Made by a program: the position numbers and the translations under genes
Notes under the pieces: model-generated
Databases searched by the model: none
Told to the model about the DNA's origin: nothing
Seen by the model: only the letters and a program-made list of their open reading frames with translations
From: Diprion similis
Lineage: Eukaryota; Arthropoda; Insecta; Hymenoptera; Diprionidae
Length of the DNA stretch: 64,000 nt
Assembly (NCBI RefSeq): GCF_021155765.1
Contig: NC_060112.1
Span: forward strand, 1,550,001-1,614,000
Reading direction: 5' to 3'
Shown here: one piece after another, positions 1 to 13,893 of the stretch
Numbering within the stretch: position 1 is the stretch's first letter
How the letters are laid out: every line of letters starts with the position of its first letter

Positions 1-2238
1 TTGATCTAAAATTAGTCAAGTCTACTTGCACTGTTCGCAAAAGGCAACCGATTATCAATTCTGTTGAAATCTCTCCAATCGAAATCGTTCACTTGCAGCC
101 TCGCCGAGGGTTGTGTTGATGGTACGAACCTGTGCATGCACACTGTGCAGAAATAATTGTGAAATTCTGTTTATACGGTAGTGGAAAAGGTAGTGATCGA
201 TGCTGGGAATTTAACACCAGGGGTTGTTCGCCGTGTATAACCTACATACGTACTTCCATACCAATTTTGCTGGATGTAGCGGTCAAGCGGCTTGGACGTT
301 TACAGGGTGAGCTACCCGAGCATTAACATGCATCCCATTAAAGTGACATGGCACTTTCCACGCCTTGCGATATTGGCACCCTCCAACCCTCAACCGAGAT
401 TACTCGAGAACTAACTGATCGGCACTCTTGCCAGAAGTTATAAGCGAAAAGCAGGAAATGCAGGTCAAGTTTTGATGAGAGATGGAGTTGGCAATATCAC
501 GTTTTCCACCGATGAATTCATAGAGAAATTCTCTACTTCTTTTTCTATGGCTTTACTGCTATTGCTTGATTAAAACACTAATTTGAATACGATGAGCGAG
601 CATGCCACGAAGTGCTTCGAAAAACCGTATCACGAATATATGTTAATAACGGATATCCGGTGACATAGAGAAGCTCGCCCTGCAGGTAGTTGATACATCA
701 TTTTTTTACTCGAACAACGGTCTCAATTTTTACCTGATATTGAAAAACCTTGAAGAATGATCACCTCGCACGGCTATATAAACCTATAAAATTGATACAT
801 TCAGTTATGCATATATTGTGCACACGTGTCCCTGTACACCTATACCTCTCTATAAGACCGCCCTATATATGGCATTACATCAAAACGGCTTTTTTCTAAT
901 TATGGCACTTTTTCAATTTACGGCTCAGAATTACGTTTCGTTATACGGCTTAAATGTTTGTTTTTTATGCAAGCATTTTTACAAGAAACAAACGGAATAA
1001 AATGTTTCATGAACTAAAAACTATGTTAATTTATAAAAAAATTGGAATAGAACCAATTGAATCTGCATGTGAAAAAAAACAATTGATTATACAGCTTTTC
1101 TCTTTGCGGCGAACTTTTCTGGATCGTATCCAGGCCGTAAAGCGAGGTAAGTATGGGTGTATAAGGATATCAGGGAAGATTACGAAGGGTGAGGGTGTTT
1201 CTTAGAATTGAGGTGAAAATTCCAATGGTGAATTCGCCCATCCGTGTGGTATTCGACAGAAAGTAAGACGATCGTCTCCGTAATATTTCGGTACACCCAT
1301 CCTTGTCTCTCGCATTCCGTACGTCGGACGCTATCTTATGGCATCTTGTTCCGCTAAAATCGTTTTTCAACTGGCTATATGTGCGAAGGAACCTCGATAG
1401 ATAACCTCGACTACGATAGAGAAGAGCCCCCGTGGCCGCCTGTAATGAAATATCCGCTCTCGGACAAGGCCACGTACCCTTACGCATCCTTTGAATACCA
1501 TCACACCTTCCGACAACGCCGTCATTCATGCTTGAGGCTGCGCGAGACTTGCCGAGAAATTTCTCATCTCACCTCATGGTCAAGGACTTACGGGTTTGAC
1601 CTATAGAAGCTTGTGGAACTCTTTGTTCCCACGGGAAGTGGAGATGTTATCCTATTTCTTGCGTCCAAGTTCGCGACAAAAGTCATTTACTCCCGCATCG
1701 TCGCATCGTGAAGGATTAACCACAGGGTACGAAGAAAATAATGGAGAAAAATGATGGGGCAGAAGAATAGTACATTGGACAGACAAAAGTCAGAGATCGG
1801 GGATCCAGGTCACGTGCTCGAGGCGAGATCTATGAAATGAGAATGAATCGAGGTGGCGTGGGAAGAAAGAGAGAAGAGGGGGTTCCACCCCCACCTAATT
1901 ACTAAATCCCAGATTAAAACCGAGACTCTGAACTTTTCGTCAGTGTTCACGTTTACCCTTGCATGGCGTTAGCTTCGGATATTCCGTGAAATCGCTGTGG
2001 TACTAAATAATGAATTACAGGTATTCAGGTTTGAATGAGATTTTATTGTGATTAATATAAACATAACTATACTTAACGAGTTGATATATATGATAGCAAA
2101 TCGATGTTGTTGGTTATTAACGTAAAGTTTTCATCGACAGGTTGTTACACGAGCATAGATTGAAAATTGTTGAGGATCTTGAGGAACTCACGAACTGCAT
2201 ACGTCCGCTCTGGTTAGAGGGGTGCCCTGATCGATTTC
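1..2238. other. Non-coding stretch, nothing recognised
   Basis: Open frames are short and unlike any known family, and no repeat stands out. If the octopamine receptor intron continues, this is intronic. Confidence 0.5.
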
Positions 2239-2544
2239 GACGTTGACGTAGATGTCGAGGTTCACGTATATCAAACGCAATAAAGGACTTAACAGCCCCA
2301 TTCTGTACAAAATTCTGAACAAAAACACTACGAACCACTTTTATTTAGTGCAGATATAAAGAAATGGCACGGATTCTACGAAATCGCAATAGTAAATTCA
2401 TAGAATTCGTGCCATATCTGTATTTCTGCGTCAAATGAAAATGTGCTGGAATATTTTTGTCGAGAATTGCATACAAAATGGGGCTGTTGAGCCCTTTATT
2501 GTGTTTGAGGTATGTGGATTTCGATATTTGTCATTTGACAGTCG
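2239..2544. repeat. 306-bp foldback (long inverted repeat, 21-base loop)
   Basis: Left arm 2239-2379 and right arm 2401-2544 are imperfect reverse complements. Matching blocks include CAGCCCCATT, TGGCACG and ATTCTA near the centre, and CAATAAAG further out. Transcribed, it would fold into one long hairpin with mismatches. It could be a MITE-like foldback or an hpRNA-type endo-siRNA source. No coding support. Confidence 0.8.
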
Positions 2545-2726
2545 AAAAAATGTAACTGGGTATTTGAAAAGTTGGAGATATAGAATACGAATATAAAACT
2601 GAAGGACTCTATAAAGGTAGCAGAAAACATTTCGGAACCAGATGTGTAATTACGAATCACTTCTCAGAGCCTAGCAAGTGTTTGAGGACGCAACAGTCAA
2701 TTCTTTGGTTTTGGAAAACTTGACGA

Positions 2727-2731
<5 letters not shown>

Positions 2732-2785
<54 letters not shown>
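2732..2785. repeat. (TA)n microsatellite
   Basis: About 27 uninterrupted TA units. Confidence 0.98.
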
Positions 2786-2786
<1 letters not shown>

Positions 2787-5700
2787 TGGCTGACTAGTTT
2801 GCTCTGCGGTTCTTCAACATGTCCGAGGATAAATATCTCATCAACTTTGCTGTGCTGAGTTTTAGGTATTAACCTACCAGGATTTCCCTGCTGCTGCTAC
2901 TCCTGCTGCTACCCTGCAAGCTTGGTCTTCGATCCCGTTAGCAGAGAGGACAACTTATCCGCCTCCAGGAAAATTACATCTGCTGGCTGGCTGCTGGGTG
3001 GTTGGGCAAAGTTACTTCTCCCCTTCTCAAACTCTCGTCCGCCACTCTCTAAGGGTGCAGGATGGGAGTGGGCGACGTCTTTGCGTCACTTATCGAAGTT
3101 CGTATGTATTTATGGTATGTATATGTACGCCCAACGTCAATTATACACGAACGTATCTGCTGAAGGAAATCGAAATCGATATTCCTGTTTGGTTCTTATC
3201 TCATTCATTTACCGGTTTTGTTGTAGTATACATGTATATATATATACATCTGAATAGGTATTATATCTTTTTACTCTTAACGCTTTGTCTCCACATATCC
3301 TTCAGCTTTGCTCACCAGCTAATATATCCATCCATCCATCCATCTTCTTCTTCTTCTTCTACTTCTTCTACTTCTTCTTCTTCGGGCAATCAATACCCTC
3401 GCGTAAATAATGTACCAAACGTCGTCGTCGTCGTCTTCCCGGGCATCAAGGCCTGGTTACCCCTAACGACATGAAGCCTATAGGGGTACGTATACACGGA
3501 CCCCTTGACGTTGTTAGCGTTAGCGCGTTTACACGCAGCCTCATCGAGCGACGAGGTCGTTATATTTCGTTTTGATATTTAACATACCGAGGATGAGGAA
3601 TTTTCTTTTTTTTTTTACCATAAAGGACTAAATGAACATGTACGTATATCTGTACGACTACATACAATACACTAGATGCTGGCCCAACGCCATGATGTGG
3701 AAACTTCTCTGATCAGGTTGTATTTGTAGGTATTATATTATCATATGTGCGTGTAAGGTCTAGAGGAATCGGAAGAGAGAAAACGAGAGATAGAGAGAAG
3801 TTGGAAATCCTTTTATATACTGTGGGAAAGTGTTGGGAAATTGGTGATGTGTGAGAATTGGTCCGAAGCGATTGGTCGCGCGCACACCTCTGTGTGTGTG
3901 TGTGTGATAATCTGTAAATAAAACTTTTAGATTGGTTCTCCTTGACCGCATTCGAAAGTAAGGAAGATGGAGAGGCAATGACGATCCACCATCAGTTTAA
4001 TTTCTTTGCGATCTCGTATATGTAAGACTGTATTATGCAAAGTTTGCGGAATTTCAACGATATGAGAGAGAGACAGAGAAAGACAGAGAGAAAAAGTGTT
4101 TAGGTAGGTGAAAATTTCTCCGCACGAAATTTCCCTTTGCAAAAGAATATTCTTTCGAATCTTGGTTAAACCCAAATAATCCTCTGAAACGATGATTAAA
4201 TCTCTGACGAATGCCCGCAGCAATCGAATCCTGCTGAGTTGGATTTTTCTAAATTTTAGTAGCTGCGAGGCAGGACGAACATGTGGATCAGATACGGCTT
4301 TGAGGTGATGCACTTTGAATCAGGTTAATTGAGAAACGATGTCGAGAGCTTAGCGCGAGAAAAGCGGTTCAAACAAAATAAAACTGAGCTAGACTAAACG
4401 GAACTAGAGATGACAAACGTAAAAGAAGAAACAAGGTTTTACCCGTGAGCCTGAAACTTTAAAGAGGTCAGTTTTTTTTCATCTAAACTTATTTATATGT
4501 ATTTTATCATTGTTTTCTAGTATTAACAAGGTTTTATGTTATACCAAAGAGTTTCGAGCAATTAACAGTTTTATGAGTAAAGTTGCCTCCCTGCAGCACT
4601 TTGATTAGTGGCCGCTTAGCACCGAAGTTTTATCTCCTGGCAATGAGATAAAGTTCTTGCCTCGCCCAAACGTCTCTTATCATCATCATCATCATCCTCC
4701 TCCCCCTCTTTTCTCATGCGCTCCTTTCCTTCAATCGATTATACCTGTTACGTGTAACTCTTTTCAATCGTAAGAATTGACATGCTCATTTCGAACCCAA
4801 CCATAGCGTGATATTGATCCCTATAGTTCCATGTTATACAAAAATGGAAAAATGTTGTACTTGCGCATATTTATATACCCACTTGTCGCAGTGATCGTTT
4901 TGATCGGTCTCCGTATTCATGCAAAATTTCTGCCAAAATCTTTATCAATAACAAAATGACCATGTTCCTTTTTATTGCACAACTCAGTGGACACAACAGT
5001 CCATAAAATGCGATCTAGAGGGTTGGAAATACCGCTCCGTCCAATAAATGATGCAGGAACTTGTGTGTAGATACATCTGACCTTGCGATTTTTCGCTATA
5101 AATATCGCTAGGTTATAGCTCTGGATATGCGGTTATATAACGAGAGTTTCAACTTCGTCCTCAAATAATGTTAGAGTGCAGTTGTTACGCCACAATTTGC
5201 ACAGCAATTTCTTTCAAGGTCACCCATATCAGCTACCAGCTAGAGTCTAGACTCAGGCTCCGGGGATTCCTTCAGTTTTACAGACAAATAACCTCCTGCA
5301 AGGCTAGATCGATTGTCCACCTCTCTCGAGGACCCAGTCTTGGAACAATTGTTTTTCCGTTTTTTCCCCACTTTTCTCCTTACTTTTTATCCGCGCTTCT
5401 TCGCTGTCTCGCTGTATTTTCTGTATCGGTGTCTATACCTATACCCACATAACTCGGTCTTCCATCATGTCCTCGTGTAATTTTTTATCTCGGTATAAGG
5501 TATATACATAGATAATCCTCTGCGGAAAGGGGTCCGGCTTTGATCTTTGGGAAAAAAACAACTCGCTGTGGCAAAAAACGAGATAATTTTTATACCGTCG
5601 ATATTGTAACTCCCCCTCCATGTCTCTCTCTCTCGCTCTCGCCTATAATCTGCAAGAAGTTCAGAACTTTTCACCGGTATACAGCTACGTTATTATAGGT

Positions 5701-7448
5701 ACAACCCTTAGTACCGCATACTGTAACTCTCACTTCAAGATTGCTAAACTTCAAAAGATTTGAAACGCTATTTCGCTTTGAGAAATTCAAATGAGTTTGT
5801 CTGATCTCTCTGGTGGCTACCACCTTTCCTACTCCTCCTCGTCTCTACGGCATGATTTATCTGTACGTCATTCCGACCTTGTAGGTATAATTTTGGAATA
5901 ATGATGGCAGGTGAATTCAGATCACTGACCACTGATGCATAACTTCAAGCGACTCTGCACGGAGAGCGTATTATGGATACTCTCAAAATACAATCATTGT
6001 AAGCAGACTCAGAACTAGGAGTATAAAACATGGAATACGGAGTCACATATTGTACTGGAACATCAGAGACGTTAAATTGGTCAGGCCTACGAAAGTTGAG
6101 CTGGAATATCAGCGTACATCAGACACGGCAGAAGAGAACAGTTGGAATTGTACGCGACAGTGGCCTCAAGAAGAGTTCTCATGCTCATAGAATTTATCAC
6201 CCCTCCGTCTTTTGTGGAGAAGCGTAACTCAAGGGAGACGAGAATACGGTTTGCATGGGCAAAAAATACCGCGAGCTCCCTGGAAAACAAGATTATAACC
6301 TTTCGCTGCGCGAGGAGGAGGATTCCATTAGCAATATCGAATTCAAGTTTGCCGTCCGCAATCCCTCAACCAACATCGATGATGATGCAGCAACGGTTAG
6401 AGGAAGACAAGAGGTATTGCAATACTGTATAAGTGAAAAATATTTGAAAATACGAACGGGTACGTATAATATACAAAATTCTTTCTCACGAGTCGGTCGC
6501 AATCGCATCTCGCTTTTCTTCTCTTGGATTCGACAGTCAGCGCTCTTCAGGTATCGCGTTGTTAATACGCGTATACACCGTATCTTACATCTCCCGCAAG
6601 AAGAGGAATAGAAACGCATAGAATGAGTAAGGGCAAAGTAGAACAGCCGGGCAAAGTGCGAGTTTTCATCCTTGGAAGATGAAGTTTGCTCAAGTACTTA
6701 GAGAAGTTGTACAATATTCCGCGTGGGAGGTGCGAGAGAACGTTTTCACGTTTCATAAGTCCCTCTTTCCGTCCCCTGTGGTCCTAACCTGAAAGCGTGT
6801 GATGGACGCGCGCGTGTAACATACAAGAACCAAGTTTCCAAATCCAAGAAGTGGGAAACCAGTCGTGCCATGGACTGTTCGAGTCATCTCGCTTTTCCTC
6901 CACCTAGGCACACATACCGTAATTCCTCCATACCATGATGTGCCGCGCCATTTTGTACACCGTGAAAAACCGGCGAACGAACAAAATGGCGCATGACGCT
7001 ATGACTGAGTCCTCGAATGTATGTAGGTACCTTTACACCGCCGGTCTCGAGCAATGCCTGCGACGAATATAAAGGAGGTAATTTAACGACGTTGAAATTG
7101 CCTTTAGGCACCACGATATATGAGTATTGTACTTTGGCATGGGCGAGGAACGACAAATTGAATTCGTTTATTAAACTTCTCGAAGAAATCCGATACCGTT
7201 CTCCTATCTCTCTATCATGCGCCGTTGCCGGCGCTAACAGTATGTTCACAGGAATGCATGCACTATATACCCAATTACTCCCAATTGTGCATTACAGTAG
7301 CTGCCTCTACCGCTATTACTGCAAGACTACTGATCCACATTGCAACGTGTTCCATCGACGCTTCGAAATCGAACTAATTGTAAACGCAATCCAACTCCTG
7401 AACCGAATCGGTGACTAACCGAATCTTGTATTGCCATGTATGTATAGA
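2786..7448. other. Non-coding stretch with simple repeats
   Basis: Contains the CCAT/TTC tract at 3.3 kb, a TG run near 3890 and a TCATCA run near 4680. No exon with convincing splice sites or family resemblance was found. Confidence 0.5.
3330..3385. repeat. (CCAT)n and (TTC)n simple repeats
   Basis: Short CCAT run followed by imperfect TTC repeats. They create a spurious Ser-rich reading frame. Confidence 0.9.
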
Positions 7449-7868
7449 GGCATTCCATACAAAACCGACCAATGAAGTCCGTGAATACTGGAAGCAATCT
7501 TTCGAAAAAATTTTCAGACATTTTTACAAGTACTGAAAAATTCGTAGCTTGTGATAAAATAGTTTTTTTTTTTGTCCATTTCTCAAGTAATTCTTAACAT
7601 TCAATTTTTTCATATTTTACTTATGGACCTACAACTAAAAACGAAAAAAAATACCTAGTACTTTAGTTTGATATCTGGTTTTGAAAAGGCTATGACCATT
7701 TAAAAGAAATTCTGCGAAATTTAAAAAATTTATTATATTTGGATGGTTCGAGATAAAAATGTAAAAAAATGTAACAAAATGTGTTCAGTAGGTATAGAAT
7801 AATAGAAAATTTTCAACAAAATTAAAAATGGTCGGGATCACAGATTGGTCGGCTTCGTATGGAATGCC
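7449..7868. mobile_element. MITE-like element with 25-bp terminal inverted repeats
   Basis: The left end GGCATTCCATACAAAACCGA and the right end (reverse complement GGCATTCCATACGAAGCCGA) match at all but two of these positions and continue CCAAT on both sides. The 370-bp AT-rich interior has no coding capacity. Size and structure fit a non-autonomous DNA transposon. The target-site duplication is unclear, so the superfamily is not assigned. Confidence 0.8.
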
Positions 7869-8344
7869 CAGTGCATATTTTTTTATTCCAGTATAAAACT
7901 TGCAGGTCAACGTGAATGTGAATTACCTACACTCAAAATTAATGTTGCAACATATCTTTTTGGCGAGGAGACAGATGAACGGAGAGACAAAACGAGAATA
8001 ACGGGTCAAATTACTCTGTAATTCACATGTAGTCAATTTATAGTACGTGACAATGATTAACCGCATGATAAATAGTCATTTTTTCTCCATGAGTAACATA
8101 AGTAGAACCGTAAATGGGATTGACCCGACGTTAGTTCGTCTGTACCGCATTTTAAGCGATAGGGTAAGGAGATAACAAGGAGGCAAGAAACTCGCTAGGA
8201 AAAAGCGACACAGTGTCCATTATATTCAGACCAGCATCGCTCACCTAACCAACCACCGAGAGTCCCTCTTGGCTTGCTCTGCTTCCATATAAATTTTCGC
8301 TTACGCAGACCCTCGCTATCTAAGGCTACTTAAAATTCCTTTCA

Positions 8345-8369
8345 GAGGGAGAGAGAGAGAGAGAGAGAT
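8345..8369. repeat. (GA)n microsatellite
   Basis: Run of about 11 GA units. Confidence 0.9.
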
Positions 8370-9851
8370 GCGCTCTCTCGTTCCTGCTCCTCTCCACCAT
8401 TTCGTGAAATTTCTTTTTTTCCAGTCATTCCTGGTGATGCCTTGCTGTCAGGACAAAGTCCGTATCACCGTGTTGTCTCTGCACTCTAGGGTACGGAGTT
8501 GAATTTCGGACGACCAGCTGCTTGGAACACAGAATGTTGTTGTTACGTACATTTAGAATTTCACTTGACAGACGTGCACGCCAGTTTAATTTCAAAGTTG
8601 GTCCGGGAAAATATGCCCCCTCAGTGGAGGAGTGAGGGGAATTTATCTCAGATTCTTCGCACATCTCTCTTGTCTGCAAAGGTAAATTCATTCATGCTCG
8701 AGTAAAGCTTCTTTCCTTTCCATACCTCCTTCCATTCTATTCTATTACCTTTACTTCGCTTTTAGCCACTTTACATCCTGAGGGTACGTAGACGGGTAGA
8801 TATATTTCTGGTAAGAAGACCAGATTTCCGTTTCTAGTCACTGCCATTATTGTAGCATTTGATCAGTCGAGATTTATGGTGGATTCACCGAGTGAATAGT
8901 TGCTTTGCGGCTCGACGTTTCTATTTAGCTAGACACTTTTTCATTTTAACTTTCCAACGATCATGTATTGTAGCATCGGATCAAGCATTTCGAGCAGACT
9001 GTGCGATTTCTCATGGATTTTGTTGGAGGCTCAAATTGTTGTTTCATTATAGTCCGCTGATCATTTTCAATCGTTTGATTTCAACTCGAACACCTTATAG
9101 AGAGCGTAATTCAATGTTAAATACGAGTTTACGCTTCTCTTGACAGTCTATTTCTTTCTTGTAAAATAATTATCATACAAACAAACGCGATGCTTTGAAG
9201 ATTAGAAATCTAACGTAACATGATTCTCTGGAATTTATGATGGTATAATGTGATGGGGAATAAAATGAAATTGGCTATAAGAAATTTGAATAAAAGTCCG
9301 GAGAACTGGATAAGTATATTATCGGTACATATAGTTTTCCATTACGATACGGTGGTAGGTAATACGCGTTACGGTACTCGTAAAATTCTATTACGATATG
9401 AAACAAAAAAATTTTACCGTCGTTCCCGCAGTTGTTATTCCATAGACCAGCTCTGCACAGATATTCAGGTATACATATAGACGTATATACTACGAATCTC
9501 GCTTTTTGTCCATCTTGGGTGGCTTCAAACTTGGAGTATGCGATATGCGGAAAGTAATGAATTAGTCTTTTGTCGATTATCGTGGGGAAAAGAATCTCTG
9601 TAAAATAAATAATCATTTATGACAGTAATGATCTTGGAATCGTTGGAGACACTCTCGCAACGGACTTATGAGAATTTCGCTCTACGAAGGTAAATATATA
9701 TATCTAAGGTAAATATATACATTTCACTGATTTTTCGCGACCTCCTCTTCCTCACTTCCATTTCCTCTTTTCTCTCTCCGTCTTGATTTTAAACATTATA
9801 GATATAATGAACAAATTCCAGTGAGATAGAGGAAATGAATAAGAGATAGAA

Positions 9852-9884
9852 TGAGAAAGAGAAAGAGAAAGAGAAAGAGGAAGG
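9852..9884. repeat. (GAGAAA)n hexamer repeat
   Basis: About five tandem GAGAAA units, giving a spurious Lys/Arg reading frame. Confidence 0.9.
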
Positions 9885-10559
9885 GAGCACTTTCATCAGG
9901 GTCTCTTGGGAAATCAAAAACATTTAATATCTACCATCCGCGAAAGACTTTGAGAGATCTCTCTTCTTTGACAATGGATTATAGATATAGATATATAAGG
10001 TATACACTATATATGTATAAATATTTCATTTCTATGTATCTTATAACACATATACCAGGATTTCGTATACCTATCATTCATATACTTACTAAAGATTGTC
10101 GTATTATACATGTAATAGACCGAGAGTGCATTTTAACAACTCGTATTATTATTATCGTGGTTATAGTTCACTGCAATGCACCTCGTGTACTAGACGATGT
10201 ATTATCACGATGATTCAGAGCGAAAATAATTAGACTCTTCTTAAAGATACGAAGAACGTTGTTGTATATATTCAACGACTCGTTGCCATTTTGTCGCTTA
10301 CAATTAGATTTAATCGTGAGAAATAGTTTCTTCATTTTATCATCGTTCCAAAAATCCGTGACTCCTGTACTACGTCTTCGTTATCTGCAATTCATCAGTA
10401 TCAATTCACCGCATTGAATTAGGCTTCTTTCTCTTATTTCGTTCCAAGTGTATAAATTCATGAGAATAATATTATCACTCGGAAGCATAATTACTTATAA
10501 TTGTCGATCAGAATATATCTAACGGTCATACTGATTTGTTTCCTTGTCTTTAACACTTC

Positions 10560-10580
10560 GTGCTGCTGCTGCTGCTGCTG
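10560..10580. repeat. (CTG)n trinucleotide repeat
   Basis: Seven CTG units in non-coding DNA. Confidence 0.9.
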
Positions 10581-13500
10581 GTACTGCAACCTGAGTGCAG
10601 TTAGTTTGCGACGGAATTTCTAATTAAGTTTTTAATTGCATCTGAACGAGTAATTATATTATAATATGCACGTGATGCCGATCGATAGATATCTCTGGTG
10701 CAAAGTAGAGATGCGATGGATGTTGCGGGGATGGTTATTTGATTTAGAGCGTAAATCAGTGAACATACTCCACCTCCGCCCTCCATGCAACACCGCCACA
10801 CTGCAAATACTGTCAATCAAGCTAAAAGCGTTTCTCCACCTATTCTCATCCTAGCTGTATCTACCCATCGACTCATATTATACACCTATAATACTAACTA
10901 CCGTCAATTTGTTGATATACAGGGATTCAAAGTCAGAGAGGTTAATTGGAATCTCCAAATCGGCAAATTGTTCCGTTGAGGGTATGATGATCATCATGAG
11001 ACACAAGCTTTTTCGCCTTGAAGCGGACACTCTTGGATCATCAAACTTTCGTTCGTTTACTCATTTATTACTGGTACACACAAGTAGCCAGCGTTTTTAC
11101 GTAAGCTTTCGAGGGAAGCCCGTTGTGTACTACAAGGTTATCTGAATCGTGGGGGGAGAAACGGTGGAGTATAGAGGTGGGTACAAAGCATCGATGATAA
11201 TGTCGGAGAAAGAGGAAAAAGGAGGAGGAGAGCCGCAACCTCACGTATGAATGAGCCATCATCCTTCCGCTTCTTTATCCGCCTGCACTGTGTACACAAC
11301 ATCAGTGTTCAACTCGGCTAACACCAAGATAATCCGACGTTATGGTAACATCAACGCGGGGAAGTTTGCCGTGATAAGTGTATTCACACTTGAAAATAAA
11401 CCCGCAACGTGGTCTGGACAAGCAGAGATAGATACATGGATAGATAGTTTATTTTTATCCATGGCCATATTGCGCAAACTTGCCATGGATGGCATTCACA
11501 CCAAAGACATGTACCGTAAGGGAATGAAAAAGTAGAGGCGCCAAAGTAGGCAAAGAGGGCTGAAAAGATAAAGGCAAAGACGAGATTTTATAATCCAATG
11601 AATTCATAAGGTCTAATGACGTAGATTCAAGGCGACTGAAAATGCTTAAGGCAATTACTTGCGAACACGACTTACGAAGGTCGGCGGTGATTACTTAACT
11701 TCAGACCATTTCTAGACTCCCGTTTTTTCAAAGAGATATATTTCGAACGTAGAGACGTTGACTATTTCACAGAATTTCAGCGATACAAAATTTTTGCCAT
11801 GTTTTTCCTCTTTCGAAACCTAATCATTGATCAGCGTCAGAATGTTCTGAATTTTTATGAAATGCAAGGTGATTGACCCGCTGTATTTACCCTGGATAAA
11901 CCGTTTGAAGAGATCTAATTCAGGGACTTTATAGTCTCTCGTAAAGGCGAAGTGGAAATCTTCAAGTGCAGGAATTAACACGACTAATCCGAAAAATCAA
12001 CGCGTTCCGAGGACGTTAAGATCACAGTGAGAGGAAAGGAACGAGTGTTTCTCTCCGTGGCATTACGAGAATTTGTTAGCAGCACCAGGTGCAGGTTCTG
12101 CGCTCTTTTGCTACTGCAAAAAAGCAATTCAACTCAGAGAGTGAGAGAGAAAATTGAAGAAGCGAGTGGAGCGCGGAGGGAAGAGGGGGGGGATTTCAGG
12201 TCAATTAATCGTTATCGCCGTGTAGCGCGGCGCTTCGTAGTTTTCAATTTTCCCGTCTTACGTGAGCTCTTCTCCTTCGCGATCACGAAATGGAGTTGGA
12301 ATTTTCTAGGTTCGGCTCTTATCGCCCTGTTAAACGGCCTCTGAAGTGTCGTTCGAGTTGGGGCGGTAAAAAAGCAGCCGCTCTGAGCTAGCTGAAAGGG
12401 GAGGAAAACTCGTACGGGTTTTTCTAATGCCCAATTTGCTTAAAAGGCGTAAACCATCTGCACAACCGAAATAAGGGCTGAAAGAACACCTATTGCGTAA
12501 TGATCTGTTTGTTTTTCACATGACGCGGCTTATTAGTTATTCGGGCATTGCATGTTTGAACCACGAGACTGAGCTTTTATCTGCGTTGTTTCATACCCTC
12601 TGCGAAATCAGCCTCCTGCAAATCCCTTCATACCTCGAAGCCCTACGAATATACCTTAGTTCGAGTTTAAAAATAGGTGTACGTGTAAGCTGTTGTTCGT
12701 AATCGCTAAATTTTTACCCCGAGACTCGTTTCATGTATATTATATCTATAGCAATGTATCACTTATAACATTATGTAAATACCTGCGAATACATTTTCAT
12801 AAACGGAAATGAATTTGCAATAGACTGTGTCGTAACAGCTTTGTAAGCGATGAAAAATGAATATCGTGTAAAAAAAGTTTACAAATTTTTATGGCGATTG
12901 CGGTGGGATAAAAACGGAACTACTCAGAGATACGAATGTATAACGTAATATATGTATAACAATAAAATTTTGTAACTCAAAAAGCACTATAAAACATTGC
13001 ATGTTTGCATTTTTCTTCCTGTGTATAGTATAGTTTTGGAATTTATAACTTATTTACTATTCGTTACTATCGGATAATGGTATGGCTATTAGACTATGTA
13101 ATACGACCTTCTCTTTTTCTTTTTCTCCGAAATAAAAAGAAGAAGAAAATAGATGATAAAAAAAGAAAACGCGACCAGCTTGTACAAAATAGACTTTCGT
13201 CAGGCCGTGAGTAGTATGAGATGTATAAGGTTCCAAACCACCTTTGATGAAAACCGTCTCATCGCAAAATCGATATTACTCTCTGGCCATCGCGGCTAGC
13301 GGATTAGTTTCCTCGTGAGACCAGACGCTCACTCTCTTTCCCTCTCGAAATCTGGCTTTTGGCCAACATTTCTGAATGTTCTCTCCCGTATTCCTCGCCT
13401 TTTTTCCTTGCAAATTATCTTTTCCAAAAATACGTATAATGTATTTCTATTGCGAGAATATCCCCGAAACTTCTTGCAAAACAAGACAAAAGATGAAAAA

Positions 13501-13893
13501 AAAGTAACGGAGAGTACAACTTGAGGGAGAATTTGAGCAAAATATTTCCCGTCGCGTTTGGATAAGGAAACAATAAATCGCTCAACGTGCCTGTTGGGGT
13601 TTGTTCACGCCAGATTGGTGGGAAGAGCAGGTTTGAACGTGTTGAGAAAGTAGAAAGCACAAAACTCAAGTGTCACTACTACAGTTTTATCTTGAAAAAA
13701 GTGAATTTTTTAAATCTCAGGAACATAATGATGGTTTGAGATGACGGTTCCTCCGAAAAGTGTATCAGCCTGCATGGACCTTAAGTGAAAATTCTATATC
13801 ACATAGCGCTGAAGGGTTGTGCTGACTGTGAATATTCACGTTGATTTATAATGTAAGAAGCATGGATTGATCATCTGCGAGAAAGAGACTCAC

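Larger units (their letters stand above)
7869..13893. other. Probable intron of the octopamine receptor gene
   Basis: Begins on the minus strand with the GTGAGT donor at 13893. I looked for the conserved next exon (SKVAALLL, then RRERKAARTLGII) and saw nothing. Only microsatellites were identified. Confidence 0.5.

Noticed and set aside
3000-3474. 158-codon Ser-rich plus-strand frame
   Set aside because: Driven by CCAT and TTC simple repeats.
6087-6619. Several overlapping open frames on both strands around 6.1-6.6 kb
   Set aside because: All strands and frames are open over a short GC-balanced patch. None shows a domain or convincing exon borders.
12027-12344. 105-codon plus-strand frame in a slightly GC-richer patch
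   Set aside because: No family resemblance, no supporting splice or promoter signal, and low-complexity Arg/Glu content.
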